Below, in pieces: positions 1-7,250 of a stretch of DNA of 7,333 nt; position 1 is the stretch's first letter, and each line of letters opens with the position of its first letter. The notes beneath the pieces were generated by a model, which saw only the letters and a list, made by a program, of their open reading frames with translations, did not search any database and had not been told where the DNA came from. The translations under genes were made by a program, and so were the position numbers. The DNA lies in assembly GCA_018064165.1 (NCBI GenBank), contig JAGOZV010000024.1, positions 1 through 7,333 of the forward strand. The letters run 5' to 3'. Source of the DNA: Candidatus Saccharimonadota bacterium. Lineage in GTDB: Bacteria; Patescibacteriota; Saccharimonadia; Saccharimonadales; Saccharimonadaceae.

Positions 1-2202
1 CAGCGAGATGCCGACTGGATGGGAGAGTTGTATCATTTCTTGGGTATATCAACAGGTGTAATTATTAACGAAGCCTCATATATCTACGATCCAGATTTCG
101 ATCTTCCTTCTCAGGATGGTTCAAAAAATAGACACCTTCGTCCGTGTACTCGTAAAGAAGCTTATGCTGCCGATATAACTTATGGAACAAATAACGAATA
201 TGGGTTCGATTATCTAAGAGATAACATGGTAAATGACGTGGAAATGCTTCGTCAGCGCGACTTAAATTTTGCAATTGTAGACGAAGTCGACTCAATTTTA
301 ATTGACGAGGCAAGAACGCCATTAATTATTTCTGCACCTGCCGCTGAAAATCCAGATAGCTACTACCAGTTCGCCAAAATTGCCTCACGTTTAGAAAAAG
401 ACGATTACGAAGTAGACGAGAAGCATCGTAAGGTAGCGCTAACAGACACGGGTGTCGACAAAATCGAGAAAATGCTTGGTATTAAAAGTTTATATAGCCC
501 CGACCACATTAAATCTGTTTATCATGTAGATCAAGCAATTAAAGCTCAAACTTTATTTAAGCGTGACAAAGATTACGTTGTAACAAGTAGCGGCGAAATA
601 GTTATTGTAGATGAATTTACTGGTCGTTTAATGCAAGGCCGTCGTTACAACGAAGGGCTGCATCAGGCTATAGAGGCAAAAGAGGGCGTGGCCGTTCTAC
701 AGGAAAGCATGACACTTGCAACAATTTCTTTCCAAAACTTTTTCCGTTTATACGACAAGTTGTCAGGCATGACTGGTACTGCTTTTACAGAGGCCGAAGA
801 ATTCCAGCAAATTTATTCCTTAGATGTAATTCAAATTCCATCTAATCGCCCTTTGGCTCGAAACGACAAAACAGACTTTATTTATAAAACAGAAAAAGCT
901 AAACTCAAGGCAGTGGCCGATTCCATAAAAGAGCATCATGAATCTGGGCGCCCTGTTTTGGTTGGCTCTGCATCTATTGCTAAAAACGAATTAATTGCGC
1001 AATGGCTAGACAAAGAAAATGTTCCTTACGAGATTTTAAATGCTAAAAATAACGAACGCGAAGCTTCTATTATTGAAAAAGCCGGTGAGGTTGGTGCGGT
1101 TACATTAGCTACAAATATTGCCGGTCGTGGTACCGACATTAAATTAGGCAAGGGCGTAAAAGAATTAGGAGGTTTAGTTGTTATAGGCTCGGAAAGGCAC
1201 GAGTCGCGACGTATTGATAATCAGTTACGAGGACGTGGTGGTCGCCAGGGAGATCCAGGGGAAACACAATTTTATGTTTCAGCCGAAGACGATCTTATGC
1301 GTATTTTCCAAGGCGACAGAATTGGTCCTTTGCTAGATAGATTAGGCGTTCCAGACGATATGCCGATTCAGCATAACTCAGTTTCTAAAACTCTTGAAGC
1401 AGCACAAAAACGAGTTGAAGGATTTAACTTTGACACTCGTAAAAGTGTTGTTCAGTACGACAACGTAATTAATCGTCATCGTAAAGTAGTTTATTCTATG
1501 AGACGCAAAATTTTGCAGGGAGATGACATTGGCTACGAAATTAAACGTTTAATTAATAATAAAATTTACGAGCTTGTTCGATTGCCTGCAAAAAACAATC
1601 CATCTTTTTATAGTAATTTTGAAGAAATATTTCCACTTGATGAAGCGGAAATTAAAAGGATTGGTGAAATTAGCAAAGATAAAATTCGTTTAAGTGCTGC
1701 TCAAGATGCTGTTAAAAAATATTATGACGAAAAAGAGGCAGATCTTGGCAAGGAGATATTAGCTAAGGTTGAACGCGAAGTTTATATGCAAATTTTAGAC
1801 ACGCTTTGGATGCAACATCTTGAAAATATGGATCATTTGCGTGAAGGCATTCACTGGCGTAGTGTTGGGCAACGAGACCCACTTGTTGAATACCGTTCTG
1901 AATCTCAAAAACTGTTCGAAGGTTTGCAAAACGTTTTGCGTGACGAAGTATTAAGGGCTGTTATGCACGTGCGTCGACAGGATATAACTGCTGTTGCCTC
2001 TGAAGATCACGAAACAGAATTAACGCGATTAGCCGAGAATGCAGTTGAAAGGGGTGTTAACGAAATAACTCAAGCACCTGAAAGTATGGACGACGAATTT
2101 AAGGTAGAAAAAGCTTCTGCTACAAAAGAAGCTCAGAAAAAAAATATCGCGCGAAAAAAGAAGAAAACGCAACGACAAAATAGAAAAAAGAACCGTCGTT
2201 AA
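1..2202 (+). CDS. secA: Preprotein translocase subunit SecA, 5'-truncated by window edge
   Basis: SecA is the cytoplasmic motor ATPase that pushes unfolded preproteins through the SecYEG channel. The frame is open from base 1 (QRDADW precedes the Met at 19, matching the conserved RDAEWM region), so the ATG at 19 is internal. Roughly 140 N-terminal residues, including the Walker A loop, lie outside the window. Numbering from base 1, I see ADITYGTNNEYGFDYLRDNM near 57-76, Walker B DEVD at 94-97, DEFTGR at 204-209 (preprotein-binding region), GMTGTA at 256-261, TNIAGRGTD at 371-379, and the arginine-finger motif GSERHESRRIDNQLRGRGGR from 396. The scaffold helix (TLEAAQKRVEGFNFDTRK) follows near 464, then the IRA1-like region LDTLWMQHLENMDHLREG near 599-616. 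A Y-D-P-containing insertion (about 26-44) precedes RPCTRKEAY. The C-terminus has no CxC...CH zinc motif and ends in a Lys/Arg-rich tail. It ends TAA, 15 bases before the next gene. Identity is certain. Confidence 0.98.
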   Translation, partial: QRDADWMGELYHFLGISTGVIINEASYIYDPDFDLPSQDGSKNRHLRPCTRKEAYAADITYGTNNEYGFDYLRDNMVNDVEMLRQRDLNFAIVDEVDSILIDEARTPLIISAPAAENPDSYYQFAKIASRLEKDDYEVDEKHRKVALTDTGVDKIEKMLGIKSLYSPDHIKSVYHVDQAIKAQTLFKRDKDYVVTSSGEIVIVDEFTGRLMQGRRYNEGLHQAIEAKEGVAVLQESMTLATISFQNFFRLYDKLSGMTGTAFTEAEEFQQIYSLDVIQIPSNRPLARNDKTDFIYKTEKAKLKAVADSIKEHHESGRPVLVGSASIAKNELIAQWLDKENVPYEILNAKNNEREASIIEKAGEVGAVTLATNIAGRGTDIKLGKGVKELGGLVVIGSERHESRRIDNQLRGRGGRQGDPGETQFYVSAEDDLMRIFQGDRIGPLLDRLGVPDDMPIQHNSVSKTLEAAQKRVEGFNFDTRKSVVQYDNVINRHRKVVYSMRRKILQGDDIGYEIKRLINNKIYELVRLPAKNNPSFYSNFEEIFPLDEAEIKRIGEISKDKIRLSAAQDAVKKYYDEKEADLGKEILAKVEREVYMQILDTLWMQHLENMDHLREGIHWRSVGQRDPLVEYRSESQKLFEGLQNVLRDEVLRAVMHVRRQDITAVASEDHETELTRLAENAVERGVNEITQAPESMDDEFKVEKASATKEAQKKNIARKKKKTQRQNRKKNRR

Positions 2203-2217
2203 TTAGGTAAATTAATT

Positions 2218-3507
2218 ATGAATCATTCCGTAGAAGAAGTACGACTAAAAAATGGTGCACGGGGATTATTAATAGATATCCCTGGCGCTACTGTTATGAA
2301 CATGCAATTTCAGTTTAGGGCGGGGAATCGTTATGCTAAATCTCAAGACATAGAGCAAGTAGCGCACATTATGGAGCATATGGCCTTTGGAGCAAATAAG
2401 CGCTTTAAAACCGAACACGATTTTGAAGTAGAATTTTCAAAAAATGGTGCTTATCGAAATGCTTACACTAACGATCTTTCCATGGTTTATGAAGCAGACT
2501 GCGCAGATTTTGAGTGGGACAGAATTCTAGATTTGCAAAAATTATCAATTTGCCAGCCTCGATTTAACGACGAAGAACTTTTGTCGGAAAAAGGAAATGT
2601 TCGTGGCGAACTAACAAATTATTTAAACGACCATTATCGGGTTCTTTACCCAAGAGTTCAACAGCTTTTAGGCGAAGACACACTAACATACCGTCAGTCG
2701 CTTTCAACCATAAATAACGTAGGGCTAAAAGACATTAAAGAGCACCACAAACGAACTCATACGACAAAAAATATGCGTTTTGTTATTGCTGGTAATTTAA
2801 AAGGGCGAAAGGCAGAAATAAAACGTCAGCTAGAGAGTTTTGAGCTACCAGAAGGCGAAAGGCTAGAAGCGCCTTACGATGAATTGCATAAAGCACCACC
2901 TTCTTTAATAAGGCGCAAAAGTGCAACCAATTTAACATTTGGTTTGTTTATGACAATACCACAGGTGCTAACAGACAGCGAGTTTGAAGCAATGGGTTAT
3001 CTTAACCATATTTTAACAGGCACAACTTATTCAAGGATTTTTGGTGCAGCGCGTAAAAAAGGTTTGGCTTATAGCGTTTCTAGCTATACTGGTATTGGCG
3101 CTAACGAAAGCACCTGGGAAATAACAGGGCAAGTTAATCACGATACGGCAAAAGAAGTCTTTGAAATTATCTCTAGGGAGCTTGCCTGTGTGCTTGAGAA
3201 AACAATTTCCGATTCTGAACTTAACGCAACAAAATCATTTGCACTTGGACGTTATCAAATGGGGGCGCAAACCGTATCTCAAATAAGTAATTTTTATATC
3301 GGTAGATATTTTTCAGACGAATACGTTCGTAATTACAGTACTGTTCCAAATCAAATTGCAAAAGTAGATGTAGATACGATGATTGAAGTAGCTGGACGAT
3401 TTTTTAAGGAAAATATTTGGGTTCTTGCCGGCGTAAGCAGCGGGGAAAAGCAAGAGATTAACGATTTGTCAGCCCTTCTTGAGCCATTGTTTAATAATAA
3501 ATCATAA
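2218..3507 (+). CDS. M16-family zinc metallopeptidase, first of a tandem pair
   Basis: This is a 429-residue M16B-type (processing-peptidase/insulinase superfamily) protein. The inverted zinc motif HIMEH is at residues 50-54: H50 and H54 are ligands and E53 is the catalytic base. The third ligand is E131, 77 residues after H54 and seven after E124, the E-x6-E spacing typical of M16. The C-terminal half carries SRIFGAARKKGLAYSVSS with R279 and Y285, matching the family's R/Y pair that contacts substrate from the second domain. The length suits a single-unit subunit that works as a dimer. I see no signal peptide or membrane helix, so it is probably cytoplasmic. The start is supported because residues 3-20 align directly with the N-terminus of the next gene; the ribosome site is only a weak AGG at 2205-2207. 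It differs from textbook M16 in having EQVAH where G-x-AH is usual. The substrate is unknown. Confidence 0.92.
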   Translation: MNHSVEEVRLKNGARGLLIDIPGATVMNMQFQFRAGNRYAKSQDIEQVAHIMEHMAFGANKRFKTEHDFEVEFSKNGAYRNAYTNDLSMVYEADCADFEWDRILDLQKLSICQPRFNDEELLSEKGNVRGELTNYLNDHYRVLYPRVQQLLGEDTLTYRQSLSTINNVGLKDIKEHHKRTHTTKNMRFVIAGNLKGRKAEIKRQLESFELPEGERLEAPYDELHKAPPSLIRRKSATNLTFGLFMTIPQVLTDSEFEAMGYLNHILTGTTYSRIFGAARKKGLAYSVSSYTGIGANESTWEITGQVNHDTAKEVFEIISRELACVLEKTISDSELNATKSFALGRYQMGAQTVSQISNFYIGRYFSDEYVRNYSTVPNQIAKVDVDTMIEVAGRFFKENIWVLAGVSSGEKQEINDLSALLEPLFNNKS

Positions 3508-3509
3508 AT

Positions 3510-3513
3510 GGAG
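3510..3513 (+). promoter_or_regulatory. Ribosome binding site of the second M16 gene
   Basis: A GGAG Shine-Dalgarno core sits five bases before the ATG at 3519. It decides the start, because another ATG at 3508 overlaps this site and opens a different frame that does not match the M16 family. Confidence 0.75.
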
Positions 3514-3518
3514 AAAAT

Positions 3519-4823
3519 ATGCCCTTAAAACACAACGTAAAAGAAGTAGAATTGAAAAATGGTGCAAAAGGGCTAATAGTGGACGTTCCAGATGCATCGG
3601 TTTTTTGCTACGATTTTAACTTTCGAGCAGGGAATAAATACGTTAAGGATCCGTCTATTCAACAAACAGCACACCTTCTTGAGCATTTAGCATTTAATGG
3701 GACAAAAGAATATCCAACTCCTGAAAAGTTTAGTCAGATGTTTACCGAGAATGGGGCTTATAATAATGCCGTTACTTCAGAAATTGGCATATCGTATTTT
3801 GGTGGCTCTGCCGATTTTGAAGCCGAGAGGATACTAGATCTACAGGGCAAATCATTAACGGAAATGACTTTTAATGAAAAATCTTTAGCAAAAGAAAAAA
3901 CTACAGTAAACGAGGAATTAACAGGACAAGCTACAAATTATATGCGAGTTCTTTGGAACAGCGTTATAAAATCTGTAGGCTCACCAGCGCTTAATGATGA
4001 AGAAAAAATTAAAACTTTAGACAATATTAAGTTAAACGATATAGTTGAACATTATCATAGAACGCACACCACAAAAAACATGCGCTTTGTAATGGGAGGA
4101 AACCTGAACGGCGCAAGGCTAGATGAGATGCTAGCCCAAATTGAAAAATGGAATTTGCCATTGGGAGAAAATTTTAGCATTAAACAAACAATTTATAAAA
4201 GAGCAGATAAATCTGTAAAAATAAATAATTCTAAAGTTAATAATACATACTTTGGTTTATCTATGGGTATAAACCGCGATCTTTCTAGCAATGAAGAATA
4301 CGCATTGAATGCTTTAGCCCATATCCTTACGGGCACTTTTCACTCTAGAGTTTTTGGAAAAGCTAGGCAGGAAGGTATTTGTTATTCAGTCTATTCAGGG
4401 GGAGGGCCAATATACGATGGCACTAGCGAGTTTAATATGTCTGCACAAGTTACTCCTGGTAACTCCGCACGTTTATACGATCTAATAATTAAAGAACTTA
4501 ATAATATAATCAACGGTGGTATTTCCGAAGAAGATATGAATGCTGTAAAAAGATATTCTTTTGGAGAATATCAGCAGTTTGGCCAAACAGTGGCGGCTCT
4601 AACTAATCGCTATGCTCAATTTTTTCTAAAAGAAAACTATATAGAGCTAGACAAAGTTGCCGATATTATTAATTCATTGTCAGTAGACGACGTAGTTAAT
4701 TTAACAAAAGAATTTGTAAACACAGGGCTATGGAGTTTCGGAGAGCTAGGCAATATAAATTCAAAAGACAATAAAAAGGCATACGATAAATTTTCTAAAG
4801 AACTTTTTAAAGAAGGAAAATAA
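3519..4823 (+). CDS. M16-family zinc metallopeptidase, second of a tandem pair
   Basis: This 434-residue paralogue of the preceding gene is collinear with it throughout. Shared stretches include LKNGA-GL, FRAGN-Y, RTHTTKNMRFV and HILTGT-SR-FG-AR; by eye about a third of positions in the N-terminal half are identical. The zinc site is complete: HLLEH at residues 52-56 (E55 catalytic) and third ligand E133, again 77 residues after the last His and seven after E126. The C-terminal R/Y pair appears as R283 and Y289 in KARQEGICYSVYS. No signal peptide or membrane segment is seen. The start at 3519 is favoured by a GGAG ribosome site five bases upstream and by alignment with the paralogue; an ATG at 3508 is in another frame. 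The pair probably forms a homo- or heterodimer, but that is inference. M16 family membership is certain; the physiological substrate is not known. Confidence 0.92.
   Translation: MPLKHNVKEVELKNGAKGLIVDVPDASVFCYDFNFRAGNKYVKDPSIQQTAHLLEHLAFNGTKEYPTPEKFSQMFTENGAYNNAVTSEIGISYFGGSADFEAERILDLQGKSLTEMTFNEKSLAKEKTTVNEELTGQATNYMRVLWNSVIKSVGSPALNDEEKIKTLDNIKLNDIVEHYHRTHTTKNMRFVMGGNLNGARLDEMLAQIEKWNLPLGENFSIKQTIYKRADKSVKINNSKVNNTYFGLSMGINRDLSSNEEYALNALAHILTGTFHSRVFGKARQEGICYSVYSGGGPIYDGTSEFNMSAQVTPGNSARLYDLIIKELNNIINGGISEEDMNAVKRYSFGEYQQFGQTVAALTNRYAQFFLKENYIELDKVADIINSLSVDDVVNLTKEFVNTGLWSFGELGNINSKDNKKAYDKFSKELFKEGK
4811..4817 (+). promoter_or_regulatory. Ribosome binding site of murD inside the end of the second M16 gene
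   Basis: AGAAGGA lies seven bases before the murD ATG and within the last codons of the upstream gene. With stop and start separated by one base (TAA T ATG), this layout favours re-initiation or coupled translation. Confidence 0.75.
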
Positions 4824-4824
4824 T

Positions 4825-6105
4825 ATGAAAATTGCAATTGCAGGTTATGGTGTAGAAGGTCAAGCTAGCTATCGTTATTATGCGAGCGATGAAAATAACA
4901 CTATTACAATTGTAGATCAGTCTTATCCTTCAGTAGATATGCCTAAAAATGTTAAAACTATTATTGGCGAAGATGCTTTTAAAAACTTGCTTGGTTTTGA
5001 TTTAGTCATTAGAACACCTGGTTTGCCCCCGGCTTCTATAAAAACGGATGGCAAAATTTGGTCTGCCACAAATGAATTTTTTGCAAAATGTCCAGCGCCT
5101 ATCATTGGCATTACCGGCACAAAAGGTAAAGGCACTACCGCTAGTTTGGTGGCGAGCATTCTAAATAAGGCGGGTAAAAAAGTTTGGCTAATAGGAAATA
5201 TTGGTATTGCGGCGCTAGATGTGCTTCAAGATATAAAAGCTGAAGACGTCGTGGTTTACGAATTATCTAGTTTTCAGCTGTGGGATATAGAATATTCGCC
5301 CAAAACAGCCGTTTTACTGTTTGTGGAGGAAGAGCATTTAAACATACACTATAGTAAAGAAGATTATTTTTCGGCAAAAATGAACATCACTAAGTTCCAA
5401 ACAGCGCAAGACAATTTTGTTTTCTACGAAAATAATACATTAGTAAATGCGACTACAAGTAACGCAGCACTTATGCCGTATCCTAATGAAAAATTTGCTC
5501 ATATTAAAAACGATAATTTTTATTTTGGCGAAAAGCTGCTTGGCAGTACAAATAATTTAAAAATAATTGGTTCACATAATTTAGAAAATGCCTGCGCCGC
5601 CATAAATGCAGTTTGGCTATATACTACAAGCCCTGAAACGATCATGGAGGGTTTGGCCGATTTTGAGGGTTTGCCTCACAGGCTTAAATTAATTGGTGCA
5701 GTAGAAGACGTTTATTATTACGATGATAGTATTGCAACAACGCCAAGTGCAACGATTGCGGCGCTTAACGCAATTAGCAAGCCAAAACATTTAATTTTAG
5801 GGGGCTCGTCTAAGGGGCTAGATTATTCGCTATTGGCGGAAAGAATGCTTGAAGAAGACGTTTTGTCGGCCTTCTTAATGGGGGAGGAATCAAATAAAAT
5901 AGCTCAAACTTTAGATGATGCCGGTTTTTTAAATTATCAAATTATTTCTAAAGAAAAATCTTTATCTGAGCTTGTTCAAAAAGTTCACCAACAAGCAGCA
6001 AAAGGTGATGCGGTTTTGCTAAGCCCAGCAGCTGCCAGCTTTGGTTTGTTTAGTAATTACATAGATCGGGGAAACCAATTTATTAAGGCGGTAGAAGAGC
6101 TTTAG
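4825..6105 (+). CDS. murD: UDP-N-acetylmuramoyl-L-alanine--D-glutamate ligase
   Basis: MurD is the cytoplasmic enzyme that adds D-glutamate to UDP-MurNAc-L-Ala, using ATP, in peptidoglycan precursor synthesis. Across 426 residues the three Mur-ligase domains appear in order. The N-terminal Rossmann-like domain begins IAGYGVEGQAS. The ATPase domain has P-loop GITGTKGKGTT at 95-105, ELSSFQL at 146-152, a histidine motif EEEH at 168-171, and K185 in FSAKMNI, the position of the carbamylated lysine. GSHNLENACAA starts at 249, then LPHRL at 283-287, DDSIATTP at 300-307, GGSSKGLDY at 326-334 and LLSPAAASFGLF at 398-409. ELSSFQL and LPHR distinguish it from MurC, MurE and MurF. Oddities: the usual D-H-L-D is EEEHLNIH, and the Lys of the typical NDSKAT motif is Ile303. 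Its ATG is one base after the previous stop with a good ribosome site, so the two genes are probably translationally coupled. It is the only gene here ending in TAG. Confidence 0.96.
   Translation: MKIAIAGYGVEGQASYRYYASDENNTITIVDQSYPSVDMPKNVKTIIGEDAFKNLLGFDLVIRTPGLPPASIKTDGKIWSATNEFFAKCPAPIIGITGTKGKGTTASLVASILNKAGKKVWLIGNIGIAALDVLQDIKAEDVVVYELSSFQLWDIEYSPKTAVLLFVEEEHLNIHYSKEDYFSAKMNITKFQTAQDNFVFYENNTLVNATTSNAALMPYPNEKFAHIKNDNFYFGEKLLGSTNNLKIIGSHNLENACAAINAVWLYTTSPETIMEGLADFEGLPHRLKLIGAVEDVYYYDDSIATTPSATIAALNAISKPKHLILGGSSKGLDYSLLAERMLEEDVLSAFLMGEESNKIAQTLDDAGFLNYQIISKEKSLSELVQKVHQQAAKGDAVLLSPAAASFGLFSNYIDRGNQFIKAVEEL
6093..6099 (+). promoter_or_regulatory. Weak ribosome binding site of prfB inside the end of murD
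   Basis: AGAAGAG ends seven bases before the prfB ATG, within the last murD codons. It is a poorer match to the anti-Shine-Dalgarno sequence than the murD site. The one-base gap (TAG T ATG) suggests that prfB translation depends partly on ribosomes arriving from murD. Confidence 0.5.
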
Positions 6106-6106
6106 T

Positions 6107-7177
6107 ATGCAGCCACTAAAAAAACGTCTTAAAATTTTATCTGAAAATATTGAAAATGCACTTGGAATTCTTTCAATAAACAAATTAACTCAGGAGATAA
6201 ATAATTTAGAGATCGAGACGAGTTCTTCTGGTATATGGAATAATCCAACGTATGCTCAAGAAAAAATGAAAGAATTATCGGCCTTAAAGCAATCTGTAGA
6301 GCCGTGGCAAATTTTGCAATCTCAGGTTAATGATATAGATGAGTTAATTGAGCTTAGTGACGATTCTTTATTAGCGGAATTTGAAGAACAAGTTTCGGCA
6401 TTTGAGAAAGAATACAATAAATTAAAAATACAACTTTATTTTGTAGGAGAGTACGACAAGCAAGATGTTATTTTACGAATTACCGCAGGGGTTGGCGGAA
6501 CCGATGCACAGGATTGGGCTGAAATGCTTGAACGAATGTATTTGCGTTATGCTGAAAAAAATAATTTCAAAACAAGCGTGCTAGAGCGTTCTCCTGCAGA
6601 AGAAGCTGGTATAAAAACTAGCGTTATTGAGATTGAAGGCGCTTATGTTTATGGTAAGTTAAAAGGGGAACATGGCGTACACAGATTAGTCCGATTAAGT
6701 CCTTTTAATAGCGACAACTTAAGACAAACAAGTTTTGCTCTTGTAGAGGTTTTGCCGAAAATAAATGAGCCAAAACAAATTGAATTATTGGAAAAAGATT
6801 TGAAAATTGATGTTTATCGTGCCGGCGGGCACGGTGGTCAAAGTGTTAACACAACCGACAGCGCAGTGCGCATTACCCATATTCCAACAGGAATTTCTGT
6901 GGCAATTCAAAATGAGCGTTCACAACTTCAAAATAAAGAAACTGCTTTAAAAATATTGAGTTCTAAATTAATGCAATTAAAATTAGAACAACACGCTAAA
7001 AATTTATCGGAACTTCAGGCGGGAGAATCTGCTAGCTGGGGAAGTCAAATTAGAAATTATGTACTTCACCCATATTCTTTGGTTAAAGATACTCGCACGA
7101 AACAAGAAAGCAAAGATCCAAAATTTGTTTTAGACGGTAATATAGATGAATTTATAGAAGCGTATTTGAGGCATTAA
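6107..7177 (+). CDS. prfB: Peptide chain release factor 2
   Basis: RF2 recognises UGA and UAA stop codons in the ribosomal A site and triggers release of the finished protein. The 356-residue product is close to the usual length. It has an N-terminal helical domain (about 1-110) and the conserved TAGVGGTDAQDWAEMLERMY stretch from 126. The decoding region GEHGVHRLVRLSPF ends in the anticodon tripeptide SPF at 198-200, which marks RF2 rather than RF1 (P-x-T). The catalytic loop is AGGHGGQSVNTTDSAVRITH, with GGQ at 243-245; its glutamine contacts the peptidyl-transferase centre. The ATG is one base after the murD stop, with a weak AGAAGAG site at 6093-6099. The frame is continuous from the first Met, so the programmed +1 frameshift used by many prfB genes is absent; where it would lie, the sequence reads CTT TCA A (6170-6176). 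It ends TAA and is the last gene of the cluster in view. Confidence 0.97.
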   Translation: MQPLKKRLKILSENIENALGILSINKLTQEINNLEIETSSSGIWNNPTYAQEKMKELSALKQSVEPWQILQSQVNDIDELIELSDDSLLAEFEEQVSAFEKEYNKLKIQLYFVGEYDKQDVILRITAGVGGTDAQDWAEMLERMYLRYAEKNNFKTSVLERSPAEEAGIKTSVIEIEGAYVYGKLKGEHGVHRLVRLSPFNSDNLRQTSFALVEVLPKINEPKQIELLEKDLKIDVYRAGGHGGQSVNTTDSAVRITHIPTGISVAIQNERSQLQNKETALKILSSKLMQLKLEQHAKNLSELQAGESASWGSQIRNYVLHPYSLVKDTRTKQESKDPKFVLDGNIDEFIEAYLRH

Positions 7178-7184
7178 ATTTTGG

Positions 7185-7250
7185 GTTAAAAACTAAAACA
7201 TATCTTTTGTTAGATTAATTCTGTGTGTTAAAAACTAAAACATATCTTTT
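7185..7250. repeat. Pair of perfect 24-base direct repeats after prfB
   Basis: The 24 bases at 7185-7208 recur without mismatch at 7227-7250, an offset of 42 bases. Each copy begins GTTAAAAACTAAAAC and ends ATATCTTTT. The 18 bases between them (7209-7226) are unrelated to the repeat. An inverted, slightly altered third copy lies at about 7285-7309 and differs by one missing base. The copies begin eight bases after the prfB stop and are non-coding. Their role is unknown: they could be protein-binding sites, the end of a mobile element, or a partial duplication of the terminator arm. Confidence 0.9.

Noticed and set aside
19..21. ATG at 19 as the true start of secA
   Set aside because: The frame is open upstream to base 1 and the preceding residues QRDADW match the conserved SecA RDAEWM stretch. 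A start here would also lack the Walker A motif.
65..322. Open frame on the minus strand inside secA
   Set aside because: It lies wholly within the highly conserved SecA coding region on the other strand, has no recognisable protein features and is a shadow of codon use.
4637..4837. Minus-strand open frame at the M16/murD junction
   Set aside because: It is antisense to the end of the second M16 gene and the murD start, has no family resemblance, and is low-complexity and serine/leucine-rich as expected of a shadow frame.
4923..5159. Minus-strand open frame inside murD
   Set aside because: It is antisense to the conserved MurD N-terminal and P-loop region, with no independent support.
6107..7177. 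Alternative genetic code with UGA as glycine
   Set aside because: No in-frame TGA occurs in any of the five genes, and an RF2 with intact SPF and GGQ motifs is present, so UGA is most likely a normal stop.
7207..7233. Possible promoter (TTGTTA ... TTAAAA) after prfB
   Set aside because: The spacing is 15 bases, the -10 match is poor, and no gene start follows within the window. AT-rich sequence gives such matches by chance.
7185..7250. Two repeats separated by 18 bases as the edge of a CRISPR array
   Set aside because: There are only two direct copies, the unit is 24 bases and AT-rich, the spacer is far shorter than usual, the next copy is inverted, and no cas gene is in view. It could be revisited only if more copies follow beyond 7333.
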